DNA from: CAYRGC01 sp964423795
GTDB taxonomy: Bacteria > Patescibacteriota > Gracilibacteria > Peribacterales > Peribacteraceae
Length of the DNA stretch: 64,000 nucleotides
Direction of reading: 5' to 3'
Assembly: GCA_964423795.1 (NCBI GenBank)
Contig: CAYRGC010000001.1
Coordinates: 62,001-126,000 of the forward strand
Below the pieces are notes generated by a model that was not told where the DNA came from, made no database searches, and saw only the letters and a list, made by a program, of their open reading frames with translations. Positions 50,586-61,207 of the stretch are shown here, in pieces; position 1 is the stretch's first letter, and the number at the start of each line of letters is the position of its first letter. The translations under genes were made by a program, and so were the position numbers.

Positions 50586-51149
50586 ATGCACGTCGGCATC
50601 CTCGCGTACCAAGGCGACGTCGCGGAGCACGAGGCTATCCTCGATGTCCTTGCGCAGAGGCACCGACAGGTCAGAACGATCGAGGACCTCACGGACGTGA
50701 CGCATCTGATCATCCCGGGAGGCGAGAGCACGGTGATGGGACGCTTCCTCGCCATGTGGGACGTCGGCGACGAGATCAAACGGCGCGCCGCCGCCGGCAC
50801 GCTCGCCGTCTTCGGCACCTGCGCGGGCGCGATCCTGCTCGCGAAGAAGATCGCCGGGAAGAACAATCCCGCGCCGCTCGGCCTGATCGATATCGACGTG
50901 GACCGGAACGCCTACGGCACGCAGATCGACAGCTTCGAAACGGAACTCGCCGTGAAGGGCATCGAGGGGCCGGTATCCGTCGCTTTCATCCGCGCGCCGA
51001 AGATCGCGCGCGTCGGAAAGGGGATCGACGTCCTGGCCGCGCGCGACGGCAGTCCCGTGCTCGTCCGTTCGGGCCGGATCCTCGCGAGCGCCTGCCATCC
51101 GGAGGCCCGGGGGGAAACAGGGATCCATCGGTTATTCCTGTCGATGTAA
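50586..51149 (+). CDS. pdxT: Pyridoxal 5'-phosphate synthase glutaminase PdxT
   Basis: 187 residues. Class-I glutaminase: VGILAYQGDVAEHEAIL, LIIPGGESTVMGRFL, the nucleophile Cys in VFGTCAGAILLAKKI, FIRAPKIARVGKG, and ASACHPEARGETGIHR. Supplies ammonia to PdxS. Its start lies 1 base after the small upstream gene. Confidence 0.97.
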   Translation: MHVGILAYQGDVAEHEAILDVLAQRHRQVRTIEDLTDVTHLIIPGGESTVMGRFLAMWDVGDEIKRRAAAGTLAVFGTCAGAILLAKKIAGKNNPAPLGLIDIDVDRNAYGTQIDSFETELAVKGIEGPVSVAFIRAPKIARVGKGIDVLAARDGSPVLVRSGRILASACHPEARGETGIHRLFLSM

Positions 51150-51152
51150 AAA

Positions 51153-51255
51153 GGAATACCGGAGTACTGGAATACTGGGGAGATGTACTCCTGAGGTCTA
51201 TTGTCCCTATACTCCAGAATATCGGTCCCAGTACTCTGGTATTCCAGTATTCTGG
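51153..51255. repeat. Inverted-repeat element, copy 1 (upstream of lepA)
   Basis: About 103 bp. The left arm begins GGAATACCGGAGTACTGG (51153-51170); the right arm is its inverse with one mismatch in 18 (51228-51245). The left arm continues AATACTGGGG, exactly as in the second copy at 55975. No reading frame is inside. MITE- or REP-like. Confidence 0.75.
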
Positions 51256-51308
51256 CACCGCGTTTTTCGCTATCGTACGGTTGAATTTCCTGACATTCGC
51301 CCCCACGG

Positions 51309-53120
<1,812 letters not shown>

Positions 53121-53121
53121 T

Positions 53122-53150
53122 TTGCTAAATATAGTGTTTTTTGTTATAAT
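53122..53150 (+). promoter_or_regulatory. Promoter of the 53173 gene
   Basis: TTGCTA (-35, 53122-53127), 17-base spacer, consensus TATAAT (53145-53150). AT-rich against the local composition. Gives a leader of about 16 bases. Confidence 0.75.
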
Positions 53151-53172
53151 TACATAAATTTCCCCAACACAC

Positions 53173-53544
53173 ATGTCTGAGAAAACAGGCTCCGCATTTA
53201 CCCCGAAGCGCGAGACTTTTCCCGAGCGCAAGGGCCAGACGCCCACGGTGAACATGGACGTGATCGACGCCGCAGAAACCATCGATATCCGCATGGTGGA
53301 GGGATTCAAAGCGACGCTCCGCATCCTCGAGGTACGGACGACGCAGGGGGCCGGCTTCCGCGCGGCCGTCGACATGGAAGGCGGCGGCGGCAGGAACGGC
53401 GAATACAGAAAGACGAAGGCCGAAGCCCTCAAGGAGGGCAATAACCTCTTGGATCAAGTGACCGGCGAACAGCGGAAAAAGATCGCCGGGATCCGCGAGG
53501 CGCGCCGCCAGGCGATGCTGGACGCCATGGACGACGATCAGTGA
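53173..53544 (+). CDS. Hypothetical protein, 123 residues
   Basis: Soluble and charged: VNMDVIDAAETIDIRMVEGF, RTTQGAGFRAAVDMEGGGG, a basic YRKTKAEALKEGNNLLDQV. It has a strong TATAAT promoter, so it is probably well expressed. No family is recognised. Confidence 0.7.
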   Translation: MSEKTGSAFTPKRETFPERKGQTPTVNMDVIDAAETIDIRMVEGFKATLRILEVRTTQGAGFRAAVDMEGGGGRNGEYRKTKAEALKEGNNLLDQVTGEQRKKIAGIREARRQAMLDAMDDDQ

Positions 53545-53586
53545 GCGGCCGCTGGCGTCGCGCACGGAAGCTGATACGGTACCTGC

Positions 53587-54171
53587 GTGCTCTGTTTCCC
53601 GCTCCGTTCGGCCTTCCTGGCGCTGCCGCTGGAAGGAGACGCGAAGGACGCCTTCGCCGAAATCCGGGAACGTCTTCGCGACCATGACGACGTCTTCTCG
53701 TTCCAGAGCCCCGACTCGCCGCACCTCACGCTGCAGTTCTGGAGGGAACTGATGGAGATCGAGTACGGCCAGGTGCTCACACAGGCGCGGAAGATCGCCG
53801 AGACGACGGCGCCGTTCAGTCTCAAGATCGAAGGATTCGACACGTTCGGCGCACACGGAAACCCTCGCGTGCTGTTCCTCGCGGTGCCGTTCAGCGAGCC
53901 GCTGGCTCGTCTCAAGAAGCGCTGCCCGTGGCCGTCCAGGATCGAGGCCGAGGAAAAGGACGCGCCGCTCGACGCGTTCCATCCGCATGTCACGCTCGCG
54001 CGCATTCGTCATCCCCAGCGCTACCGGGTGATCGAGAAGAAAGTGACGAAGGCGTTGAAGGACGTGTCGTTCACGATGACAGTCGATCGCCTCCGGCTCT
54101 ATGCGAAAATCGGCGAAAAGCACCAGGCACCGCTCCATGATTTCGCCCTCACCGGCTCAGTGAGCGCTTAA
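53587..54171 (+). CDS. thpR: RNA 2',3'-cyclic phosphodiesterase (2'-5' RNA ligase family)
   Basis: 194 residues. Two HxTx catalytic motifs, PHLTLQF (near residue 46) and PHVTLARI (near 139), in the LigT fold; start LCFPLRSAFLALPLEG. GTG start: extended -10 TGATACGGT, hexamer 53575-53580, ends 6 bases before it. Processes cyclic-phosphate RNA ends. The last 15 bases overlap the convergent 54157 gene. Confidence 0.9.
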   Translation: MLCFPLRSAFLALPLEGDAKDAFAEIRERLRDHDDVFSFQSPDSPHLTLQFWRELMEIEYGQVLTQARKIAETTAPFSLKIEGFDTFGAHGNPRVLFLAVPFSEPLARLKKRCPWPSRIEAEEKDAPLDAFHPHVTLARIRHPQRYRVIEKKVTKALKDVSFTMTVDRLRLYAKIGEKHQAPLHDFALTGSVSA

Positions 54172-54963
54172 AATCTCTTGCTGCGGCGGGCCAGAAGGCC
54201 CGCCCCCCCTAGAAAACAAAACAGAAATATGGGCGGGGCTTCTCGCCCGCCCCGAAAAACAAAAACACTCATCATCCTCGTCGTCATCCTCCTTCTTCGC
54301 CCCGGGCAGGAGCGATCGGTCGAAGGCGTCCAGGAACGGCTCGAAGACCGTCTGGAGGATCGAGAGCGTGAGGGTTTGCACCTGCTCGAAGGGAGCCTTG
54401 CGGCGGCCGCCCGCGTCGGACTCGAAGAATTCCTGGAGCACGAAGGTCGCGAGCTGGAGCACCGTGCCGTCCACGTTGTGCTCGTCGACCATGATCCTCG
54501 CGAGGATCGCGTTCGTGTCGGCCGAGAGCACCATCTGCATGCGGTTGATCCAGGCGATGAGCAGGTCGTTCGCCTTCTTGTCAAAGGCGCCGGGGGCGAG
54601 TTCCACGCCGGCGGCGGCCGGAGCCTTGTCCTTGTCGTCCGCGAAGTACTCGTCCACGACCGCGAGACAGTCGCCATTGATGAGCGACAGCACCGCGAGG
54701 ATGAAGATCGACGGACAATCGCGCGCGACGAGCCGCGAAATGAGCACGAAGAGATGCGCGTGCTTGTCGTCGTTCAGAAACTGCAGGATGGTCTTCGCCA
54801 CCTTCGCGTCGCGCTTCTTACTCTTCTTCTCCTCGCGACGGATCTGGGCCATCGCGGCGCCGGCGGCGGCGAACCGCTGTTTGGCGTCCTCGCCCAATTG
54901 CTCGGGAGCGCCGCTTTGCCCCTCGCTGGGGAGGCCGATATCAAGACCGCCTGTTTCGGACAT
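54157..54963 (-). CDS. Hypothetical helical protein with a readthrough-like tail
   Basis: 268 residues. Helix-rich core: QRFAAAGAAMAQIRREEKKS, AKVAKTILQFLNDDKHAHLF, and EQVQTLTLSILQTVFEPFLD. It ends in an acidic EDDDEDDE near residue 230, after which the frame continues through a GC-rich terminator hairpin, giving an unnatural Cys/Gly/Pro tail. The natural stop was probably at the acidic end and was lost by a small frameshift. -10 TACCCT (54970-54975) ends 6 bases before the ATG. Confidence 0.7.
   Translation of the reverse strand: MSETGGLDIGLPSEGQSGAPEQLGEDAKQRFAAAGAAMAQIRREEKKSKKRDAKVAKTILQFLNDDKHAHLFVLISRLVARDCPSIFILAVLSLINGDCLAVVDEYFADDKDKAPAAAGVELAPGAFDKKANDLLIAWINRMQMVLSADTNAILARIMVDEHNVDGTVLQLATFVLQEFFESDAGGRRKAPFEQVQTLTLSILQTVFEPFLDAFDRSLLPGAKKEDDDEDDECFCFSGRARSPAHISVLFSRGGGPSGPPQQEILSAH
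54185..54204. other. GC-rich hairpin
   Basis: GGCGGGCC-AGAA-GGCCCGCC, 8-bp stem. Same design as 431-449 and 54231-54252. It lies just after the thpR stop. Confidence 0.55.
54231..54252 (-). terminator. Terminator-like hairpin inside the tail of the 54157 frame
   Basis: Stem GGGCGGG/CCCGCCC followed on the minus strand by a T-rich stretch (ATATTTCTGTTTTGTTTTC). It looks like the original terminator of the 54963 gene. Confidence 0.6.
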
Positions 54964-55025
54964 GGGAAAAGGGTATCAGAAAAAACAACGGCGGCCATCC
55001 TCGTCGCTCGAAGCGAGTCGGAGGA

Positions 55026-55310
55026 TTACGCCTTGGCGGGGACCACGGAGACCATCGTGCAGCGGTGGTGGCTGCCGTCGAATCGCTTGCGGCGGATCTG
55101 GGCGTACTTCACAGTGCCGTCCACGTCGGCGTGGATGGTCCAGTCGCTGCCCACGTGCGTGTTCTTGCCCGGGAGGTACCAGTATCCCTTCTGACGGACG
55201 AGGACTTCGCCCGCGTTGACGATTTGTCCGCCGAAGCGCTTTACTCCGCGACGCTTCGCGACGGAATCTCGGCCGTTTTGGGTAGATCCACCCGCTTTCT
55301 TGTGTGCCAT
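55026..55310 (-). CDS. rpmA: 50S ribosomal protein L27
   Basis: 94 residues. MAHKKAGGSTQNGRDSVAKR at the start is the L27 signature, then GVKRFGGQIVNAGEVLVRQKG and THVGSDWTIHADVDGTVKY. It lines the peptidyl-transferase centre. L21, its usual neighbour, is absent here. -10 TAGAAT (55320-55325) ends 9 bases before the ATG. Confidence 0.98.
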   Translation of the reverse strand: MAHKKAGGSTQNGRDSVAKRRGVKRFGGQIVNAGEVLVRQKGYWYLPGKNTHVGSDWTIHADVDGTVKYAQIRRKRFDGSHHRCTMVSVVPAKA

Positions 55311-55380
55311 AGCCCGCCTATTCTATAGATTTCGCTTTCGCTTGCAAGTGCCGTTTCTCTGCTTCAGAATGCAGTCCTCG

Positions 55381-55461
<81 letters not shown>

Positions 55462-55488
55462 ACGCCTTCTCAGGGCGTTTTGGCCGTT
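55462..55488 (+). terminator. Terminator after tRNA-fMet
   Basis: Stem ACGCC/GGCGT with a 7-base loop, then TTTT and GGCCGTTTT. Lies 3 bases after the CCA. Confidence 0.7.
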
Positions 55489-55489
55489 T

Positions 55490-55942
55490 TCATTCGTCGA
55501 CGCTCCGCTTCAATTCCTCGATTTTCTCGCGCTCGAAGAGGAAAAGTTCCCAGTGGAGATACACGGGAATTTGGCGCAATTCCTCCTCGAAGGCCGCCTC
55601 CTGATCCTCCGTGACCTCCTGGGTAACCGCCGAGGCGGACCCGAGCGCGGGGGCGAGCTGCGAGATGATGAGGACTTTTTCCCCCGGGTTCAGGCGTCCG
55701 AGGTTCTCCTTGGCGTACTTGTCCTTGTATTGCGCGGAACGGAAGTAATCGAGTTCCGTCTGGCTGTCATGGACTTCCTCCTGCAGATGCTGGTTTTGGG
55801 ATTCGATGGAAAGGAGCGTCTCCTGGAAGAGGACGTTGCGATAGAACGACAGCGCGAGGCCGAACGCCATGAAACCCACGACCGTGAGACCCACGACGAT
55901 CGTGAGCTGCTTGCTGATGGGTTCAAGATCCCGATAGGGCAC
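55490..55942 (-). CDS. DivIC/FtsB-like septum protein
   Basis: 150 residues. Short inside tail, one helix (about 12-34, QLTIVVGLTVVGFMAFGLAL), coiled coil (ESQNQHLQEEVHDSQTELDY) and the kept YKDKYAKENLGRLNPGEKVL, as in DivIC/FtsB. A C-terminal extension of about 50 acidic residues is unusual. GTG start: -10 TATTCT (55950-55955) ends 7 bases before it. Divergent from murC across the inverted-repeat element. Confidence 0.82.
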   Translation of the reverse strand: MPYRDLEPISKQLTIVVGLTVVGFMAFGLALSFYRNVLFQETLLSIESQNQHLQEEVHDSQTELDYFRSAQYKDKYAKENLGRLNPGEKVLIISQLAPALGSASAVTQEVTEDQEAAFEEELRQIPVYLHWELFLFEREKIEELKRSVDE

Positions 55943-55974
55943 GGCGCTCAGAATACGTCAAAGAGCTATAAGGA

Positions 55975-56071
55975 GGAATACTGGAGTACTAGAATACTGG
56001 GGCAAGCGGATATCCGATCTGCTTCCCTTTCTTCACCCGCGCATCCGAGTATTCCAGTACTCTAGTACTCC
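55975..56071. repeat. Inverted-repeat element, copy 2 (upstream of murC)
   Basis: About 97 bp. The left arm starts GGAATACTGGAGTACTAG and continues AATACTGGGG (26 of 28 bases as in copy 1). The right arm (56048-56071) is the inverse with 21 of 24 matches. Its right end carries TACTCC, the apparent -10 of murC. Confidence 0.75.
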
Positions 56072-56078
56072 AATCCCC

Positions 56079-57353
56079 ATGAAAATCTACTGTTCGGGCA
56101 TCGGCGGCATCGGTCTCAGCGCCTACGCGGCGCTCCAGCGCAGGGCCGGCCACGAGGTATCCGGATCGGACCGGGCGGAAAGCGCGCTCCTCGACGACCT
56201 TCGGTCGCAGGGGATCGCCGTGAACCTGGACCAGGGCGGGAAGAACGTCCCCGCGGACGCGGACCTGTTCGTGTACACGGAGGCGCTCCCTCCGCACGCG
56301 CCCGAGCGGCTCCGCGCGGCGGAGCTCGGCATCCGCCAACTCTCGTATCCGCAGGCGCTCGGAGAGCTCTCGCGCGGCAGGACGGTGATCGCGGTGTGCG
56401 GCACGCACGGCAAGTCCTCCACGACGGGCATGGCCGCACGGCTCCTCCTCGAAGCGGGACTCGACCCCACGGTGGTCGTCGGCACCAAGCTGCGCGAACT
56501 GAACGGCCGGAACTGGCGGGCGGGAAAGGGCGACCTCTTCCTCCTCGAGGCGTGCGAGTACAAGCACGCGTTCCACTCCTATGAGCCATCGATCATCCTC
56601 CTCACGAACTGCGACGGCGACCACTTCGATTTCTACGAATCGGTCGACTCGTACAGGAAGGCCTTCGTCGATTTCGCGAAGAAGCTCAAGCCCGACGGCG
56701 CGCTCGTGACGCACATGGCCGATCCCGACTGCGCGTCCGTCGCGACCGCGGCGGACAGGCGCATGATCGACGCGGATGCCGAGCCCGCGATCCGGCTCGT
56801 GACCCCCGGCGCCCACATGCGCGAGAACGCGAAGTTGGTCCTCTCCCTGGCGAAGATTCTCGGTATTCCGCTGAAGGAAGCCGAAAAGCACGTATCCGGA
56901 TACGCCGGCAGCTGGCGCCGCATGGAAAAGCGCGGCACGACGGCGGAGGGCATCGACGTCATCGACGACTACGGCCATCACCCCAAGGAAATCCGCGCCA
57001 CGCTCGGCGCGATGCGCGAGGCGTATCCGGACGCGCGGATCGTCTGCGTGTTCCAGCCCCACACCCACGACCGCACGAAGAAGCTGTATGCGGAGTTCGC
57101 AACCGCGTTCGCGGACGCCGACTTCGTGATCATCCCGAACATCTATGACGCGCGCGCGCATGCCGACACGGACCTGGTCCCCGTCGCCGCGTTCGCGCGG
57201 GACATCGGGAAGGGGAGCGACGTCGAGGCCGTCGACGGCCGGTCGCTCGCGCACACGGAGGCGCTGCTGCGGACGACGCTCCGCCCCGGCGACCTGCTCG
57301 TCGTGATGGGGGCCGGCGACGTCACGGACCTCGCGGGGGCGATGCTGGCCTGA
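56079..57353 (+). CDS. murC: UDP-N-acetylmuramate--L-alanine ligase MurC
   Basis: 424 residues, slightly short for MurC. GIGGIGLSAYAALQRRAGHE, P-loop AVCGTHGKSSTTGMAARLLL, EACEYKHAFHSYEPSIILLTN, YGHHPKEIRATL and VFQPHTHDRTKKLY. Adds the first amino acid to the peptidoglycan stem peptide. TACTCC (56066-56071, inside the repeat) ends 7 bases before the ATG, so the mobile repeat appears to supply the promoter. Confidence 0.96.
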   Translation: MKIYCSGIGGIGLSAYAALQRRAGHEVSGSDRAESALLDDLRSQGIAVNLDQGGKNVPADADLFVYTEALPPHAPERLRAAELGIRQLSYPQALGELSRGRTVIAVCGTHGKSSTTGMAARLLLEAGLDPTVVVGTKLRELNGRNWRAGKGDLFLLEACEYKHAFHSYEPSIILLTNCDGDHFDFYESVDSYRKAFVDFAKKLKPDGALVTHMADPDCASVATAADRRMIDADAEPAIRLVTPGAHMRENAKLVLSLAKILGIPLKEAEKHVSGYAGSWRRMEKRGTTAEGIDVIDDYGHHPKEIRATLGAMREAYPDARIVCVFQPHTHDRTKKLYAEFATAFADADFVIIPNIYDARAHADTDLVPVAAFARDIGKGSDVEAVDGRSLAHTEALLRTTLRPGDLLVVMGAGDVTDLAGAMLA

Positions 57354-57355
57354 TC

Positions 57356-58597
57356 TCAACGCTGCTCCGCGTCGTCGCGGTCGTACTTCTGCTGGTACTT
57401 CTCCTGGATCGCGATGAGGATCTTGCTGATCTCCGCGCGGTTGATGGGATCCTCCGGATGAAAGAGGTTCCCCTCCGATCCCTCGACGAGCTTCAGCGCG
57501 GCCGCCGTCTCGACGGCGCCGGCGTACTTCGTGTTCTTGAAGACGTCGGCGAAGGTCTTGCCCTTGGGCCACGAGACCGGAACGTCGATCACCTGCAGGA
57601 GCGTCGCGACGACCTCGGCGCGCGTCGCCGGGCGCGAGGGATCCAGATCCGGATCCTGGTACACGAGCCACCCGTTCTCGTACGCCGAGTCGAAGTACGC
57701 CTCGAACCACGTGCCCTCCGCGGCCTTGTGGATGCCCTGCGTGGCCGCCTTCTCGTTGAGGAAGCCCATCTCGTCGGCGATCTTGCTCAATTCCGCGATG
57801 GTCACGGGATTCCCGGGGCCGAACATGCCCGTGAAGGCGCCGTTCTCGTCGCGATAGCCGGTGAGAATGCCGCGGCGCGCGACGGTGGCGACGTACGGGG
57901 CGAACCACTCCGTCGAAGGCACGTCGATGAACGTGAGTTCCTGGCCGTTGAGGTCCGTCTTCACGATCCCGGGCTTCTGGGTCTCGCGGCTCGTTTCGGG
58001 CTGGAACGTGCTGCAGGTGATCTTGATCGAGAAATCGACGCGGCGCTCCGCGCCCATGCGGCCCGACTTGGCGGGAGGCGGCGGGCATCCGTTGGGCTTG
58101 TACTGCACGCTGTAATTGCCCTGGGGGAAATCCTCGAAGAAGGCGGGCGTGACCCCGGAACGCTTGAGGCCGTCGGGACCCGTGAGCTCGAAGGGCATCG
58201 ACGTGGGATCGCTGCTGATGCCGATCTTCCCGCCGTCGTGCACCGCGTACGTGATCGTCAGCGAGAACGCGTCTCCCTCCATCGCCTCGAAGGACACCTG
58301 CGGATGATCGGCGGTCGCGACCACCTCGCTTCCGCGCGCGAGCTCGATGACGGTATCCATGCCCTCGGGCGGACGAATGATCACGGTGTACCGTCCCGGC
58401 TGCATGCCCTCCACCTTCGCCGTGGCGCCCGTGCGCTCGATCTGCTCGCTCGAGGGATAGAGCAGCGTCCATGTCCCGAGCGTTTCGATCGGGCTTTTCT
58501 GCTGCACGGTGATCGAGGCGCCCGCGGCGGCGCCCGAGCGGGGCAGAAGCACGGCGATCGCGAACGAGACGGAAAGGAGAGAGTGGCGGATGCGCAT
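57356..58597 (-). CDS. S-layer-homology (SLH) protein with N-terminal beta domain
   Basis: 413 residues. Signal peptide MRIRHSLLSVSFAIAVLLPR then SGAAAG. Residues 30-210 form a beta-rich part (TVQQKSPIETLGTWTLLYPS, MQPGRYTVIIRPPEG, FPQGNYSVQYKPNG), and the last 185 carry three SLH repeats (FIDVPSTEWFAPYVATVARR, WFEAYFDSAYENGWLVYQD, FADVFKNTKYAGAVETAAAL, INRAEISKIL). Unlike the other two, the SLH part is at the C-terminus. -10 TATCAC (58604-58609) ends 6 bases before the ATG. Confidence 0.9.
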   Translation of the reverse strand: MRIRHSLLSVSFAIAVLLPRSGAAAGASITVQQKSPIETLGTWTLLYPSSEQIERTGATAKVEGMQPGRYTVIIRPPEGMDTVIELARGSEVVATADHPQVSFEAMEGDAFSLTITYAVHDGGKIGISSDPTSMPFELTGPDGLKRSGVTPAFFEDFPQGNYSVQYKPNGCPPPPAKSGRMGAERRVDFSIKITCSTFQPETSRETQKPGIVKTDLNGQELTFIDVPSTEWFAPYVATVARRGILTGYRDENGAFTGMFGPGNPVTIAELSKIADEMGFLNEKAATQGIHKAAEGTWFEAYFDSAYENGWLVYQDPDLDPSRPATRAEVVATLLQVIDVPVSWPKGKTFADVFKNTKYAGAVETAAALKLVEGSEGNLFHPEDPINRAEISKILIAIQEKYQQKYDRDDAEQR

Positions 58598-58671
58598 GCG
58601 ACCGTGATAGTCGAGGGCGCGCCAAACATCAATCGCAGGCCCGCGTCCTTCATGGTGCGGCGCGCGGAGAC

Positions 58672-61143
58672 TCAGCGATCCAGAACCTTCTCGAGCGCGT
58701 CCGTCCAGACGCCGTAGAGCTCGCGGAGCGGAGCCTGCAGCAGGACGTCCCCCGCGCGGGTCACTTGGAGCTCGGCGATGTCGGACGTCTTGCCGATGGC
58801 AACCGCGTACGCGCCCAGTTCCTGCGCGCGGCTGAGGACGGCCTCGAGCGCGTCCGCGCGGATTTCGGCGATGAAACCCGGCGTCTGGGAGAAGAGCAAA
58901 CGGTCCGAGGGGAGCGTGCCGAGCACGCCGATATCGACCGTCGCGCCGATGCCGCCGCCGCGCTTGCGCTGCGGGAATGCCATCTCGGCGAGCGCCAACA
59001 GGAGTCCGCCGTCGCTGATGTCGTGGCAGGACAGGATCGATCCCGCGCGGATGCCCTCGATGACGAGACGCATCTGCGCCGCGCACGCCTTGGGGTCGGG
59101 AGAGGGGAGCGAAGACCCCAGGTACTCGTCGGTCTTCCCGTCGACCATCGATTGGAGCACCTCGTAGTACGCGGAACCGCCGCATTCGTCCTTGCGTTCG
59201 CCGACGAGGAGCAGGACCGAATCCGCGCGCTGCAGGCGCATGGTCACGGCCTTGCGCGCGTCCGGGAGGACGCCGATGCAGCAGACGATCGCCGAAGGCG
59301 GAATGGCGCTGCCATCGGCGAGGCCGTTGTAGAGACTCACGTTGCCCGAGATCACCGGGACGCCCTCGCCGTCGAACGTGACTCCCTTCGCCGCCTCCGC
59401 GATGCCCTTCACGCCTTGCTCGAGCGAGGCGAGCTGCTCGGGAATCTCGGGATTGCCGTAATTGAGACAGTCCGTGAGGGCCCGGGGCGTGGCGCCGACC
59501 GCCGCTACGTTGTACATCGACTCGATGGCGGCGAGATAGCCCTGGCCGTGCGCCGAGACTCTGCCGTAGCGGGGATTGCCGTCGCCCGCGAACGCCGCGC
59601 CGACGATCTTCTGCTCCTCGGGGAGCTCCCAGCCGGGATGCTCTCCGCCGGGCAGCATGCTCGAAAGATCGCGAAGGGGCATGATCACCGCCGCGTCCGC
59701 CTCGCCGGCCTCCACGATCGTGTTGCCGATGACGGTCTTGTCGAAATGGCGGAACGCGCGCGCCTTGGAGGCGTGGTTCGGATGCGCGAGCATCGCGTCG
59801 AGCACGCCGCGAATCGTCGCGTGCGTCTGCGACGAGGCGACGGTCACCGCGATCTCGGAACCCTCGCATTCGGTGAGAGGCTCGGGGCGTTTCGTCTCGG
59901 ATAGCGACGTCGGACGGTTGTACAGCAGGCCGCTCGTGATGTCGTCGGATTTCGCGGAGCAGACGACGACCCCCTTGTGGCGGATGACGTACAGGGACGA
60001 CGCCGTCACTTTGCCGATCACGCTCGCACAAGCGTTCTCGGCCACGCTCGGGAGGTCCCATGTCTCGTTGTAGTGCTTCAGGATCGACTGCGTGAGGTCG
60101 GGATGGCACATCCAGCAGAAGCGCTCCTGGGTCTCCGCGCAGGCGAGCACCTCGGGCGGGAGATCCGGGATGGCGACATGCAATGCATCGAGATCGATCT
60201 CCGCCCCGTAGCCGAGCGGGGCGACCTGTTCCACCGTGGCGCAGACGACGCCGCCGGCGCCGAGATCCTTGTAACTCACGCGGTGCAGGTTCCCGGTCGC
60301 GGCGAGCCAATCGAAGAGGGCGTTCGTGGAGACGAGCAGATGGCGCTCCAGGAAGGGGTTGGGCTCCTGCACGGCGCCCGTGTTCTGCTCGCGCTTCTCC
60401 TCCTCGATCACGAGGCTCGAGAAGGCCGCGCCGCCGAAACCGCTCCTGTCCGTCGGCTTGCCGACGAGGATCACGTCGTAGCCCACTTCGGCCGCCTCCT
60501 TGGGAACGTAGCTGTGGATGATCTCGTCCTCGCGGACGATGCCGACGGCGATCGCGTTCACGAGGCAGTTGTTGTTGTACCCCTCGTCGAAGACGGTGTC
60601 GCCGCCGAGGTTCGGGATGCCGAGCGGGTTGCCGTACCCGGCGATGCCGCGGATGACTTCCTTCGCGATGCCGCGGCTCTCGGCGCTCTTCAGGTCGCCG
60701 AGGCGCAGCAGATCCATGCAGCCCACGACGCGCGCGCCCATGCAGGCGACGTCGCGGACGGTGCCGCCCACGCCCGTGGCCGCGCCCTCGTAGGGCACGA
60801 TCTGCGACGGGTGGTTGTGGGACTCATGCGAGATGACGACGCCCCACCGCTTGCCGTCGGGCTCGTCCGTGAGCGCCACGATGCCGCTGTCCTCCTTGGG
60901 ACCGAGAATCACGTGCTTGCCCGTCGTGGGGAAGTTCTTGAGGAAACGGCGCGACGACTTGTAACTCGAGTGCTCGCTGCCCTGGATACCCCAAATGACC
61001 GCTTCCACCACCGTGGGCGGGCGACCGAGCATTTCCTCCACCTTCTTCGCTTCCTCCACCGTGAGCCCGATCGCGTACGTCTTGAGCGAGGCGCGGACCT
61101 CGTCGTCCGTCATCGTGGAGAAGGGGAGCGTCGGGACAGACAT
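58672..61143 (-). CDS. purL: Phosphoribosylformylglycinamidine synthase II (PurL)
   Basis: 823 residues, longer than the usual ~720-750. SYKSSRRFLKNFPT, the substrate loop SHESHNHPSQIVPYEGAATG, GVGGTVRDVACMGARVV, and a second half with GNVSLYNGLADGSAIPPSA and CHDISDGGLLLALAEMAF. With PurQ (40925) it makes FGAM in purine synthesis. -10 TAGAGT (61150-61155) ends 6 bases before the ATG. Divergent from murJ. Confidence 0.96.
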   Translation of the reverse strand: MSVPTLPFSTMTDDEVRASLKTYAIGLTVEEAKKVEEMLGRPPTVVEAVIWGIQGSEHSSYKSSRRFLKNFPTTGKHVILGPKEDSGIVALTDEPDGKRWGVVISHESHNHPSQIVPYEGAATGVGGTVRDVACMGARVVGCMDLLRLGDLKSAESRGIAKEVIRGIAGYGNPLGIPNLGGDTVFDEGYNNNCLVNAIAVGIVREDEIIHSYVPKEAAEVGYDVILVGKPTDRSGFGGAAFSSLVIEEEKREQNTGAVQEPNPFLERHLLVSTNALFDWLAATGNLHRVSYKDLGAGGVVCATVEQVAPLGYGAEIDLDALHVAIPDLPPEVLACAETQERFCWMCHPDLTQSILKHYNETWDLPSVAENACASVIGKVTASSLYVIRHKGVVVCSAKSDDITSGLLYNRPTSLSETKRPEPLTECEGSEIAVTVASSQTHATIRGVLDAMLAHPNHASKARAFRHFDKTVIGNTIVEAGEADAAVIMPLRDLSSMLPGGEHPGWELPEEQKIVGAAFAGDGNPRYGRVSAHGQGYLAAIESMYNVAAVGATPRALTDCLNYGNPEIPEQLASLEQGVKGIAEAAKGVTFDGEGVPVISGNVSLYNGLADGSAIPPSAIVCCIGVLPDARKAVTMRLQRADSVLLLVGERKDECGGSAYYEVLQSMVDGKTDEYLGSSLPSPDPKACAAQMRLVIEGIRAGSILSCHDISDGGLLLALAEMAFPQRKRGGGIGATVDIGVLGTLPSDRLLFSQTPGFIAEIRADALEAVLSRAQELGAYAVAIGKTSDIAELQVTRAGDVLLQAPLRELYGVWTDALEKVLDR

Positions 61144-61207
61144 GGATGAACTCTACGGAAAGCCGGGCCGCCGGACAAGCGCTGGATTCGCTGGTATGCT
61201 CCAGCGG

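Noticed and set aside
57200..58600. Frame continuing upstream of the third SLH gene to 60310
   Set aside because: The extension lies inside purL on the same strand in another frame; the signal peptide and the -10 at 58604 mark the start at 58597.
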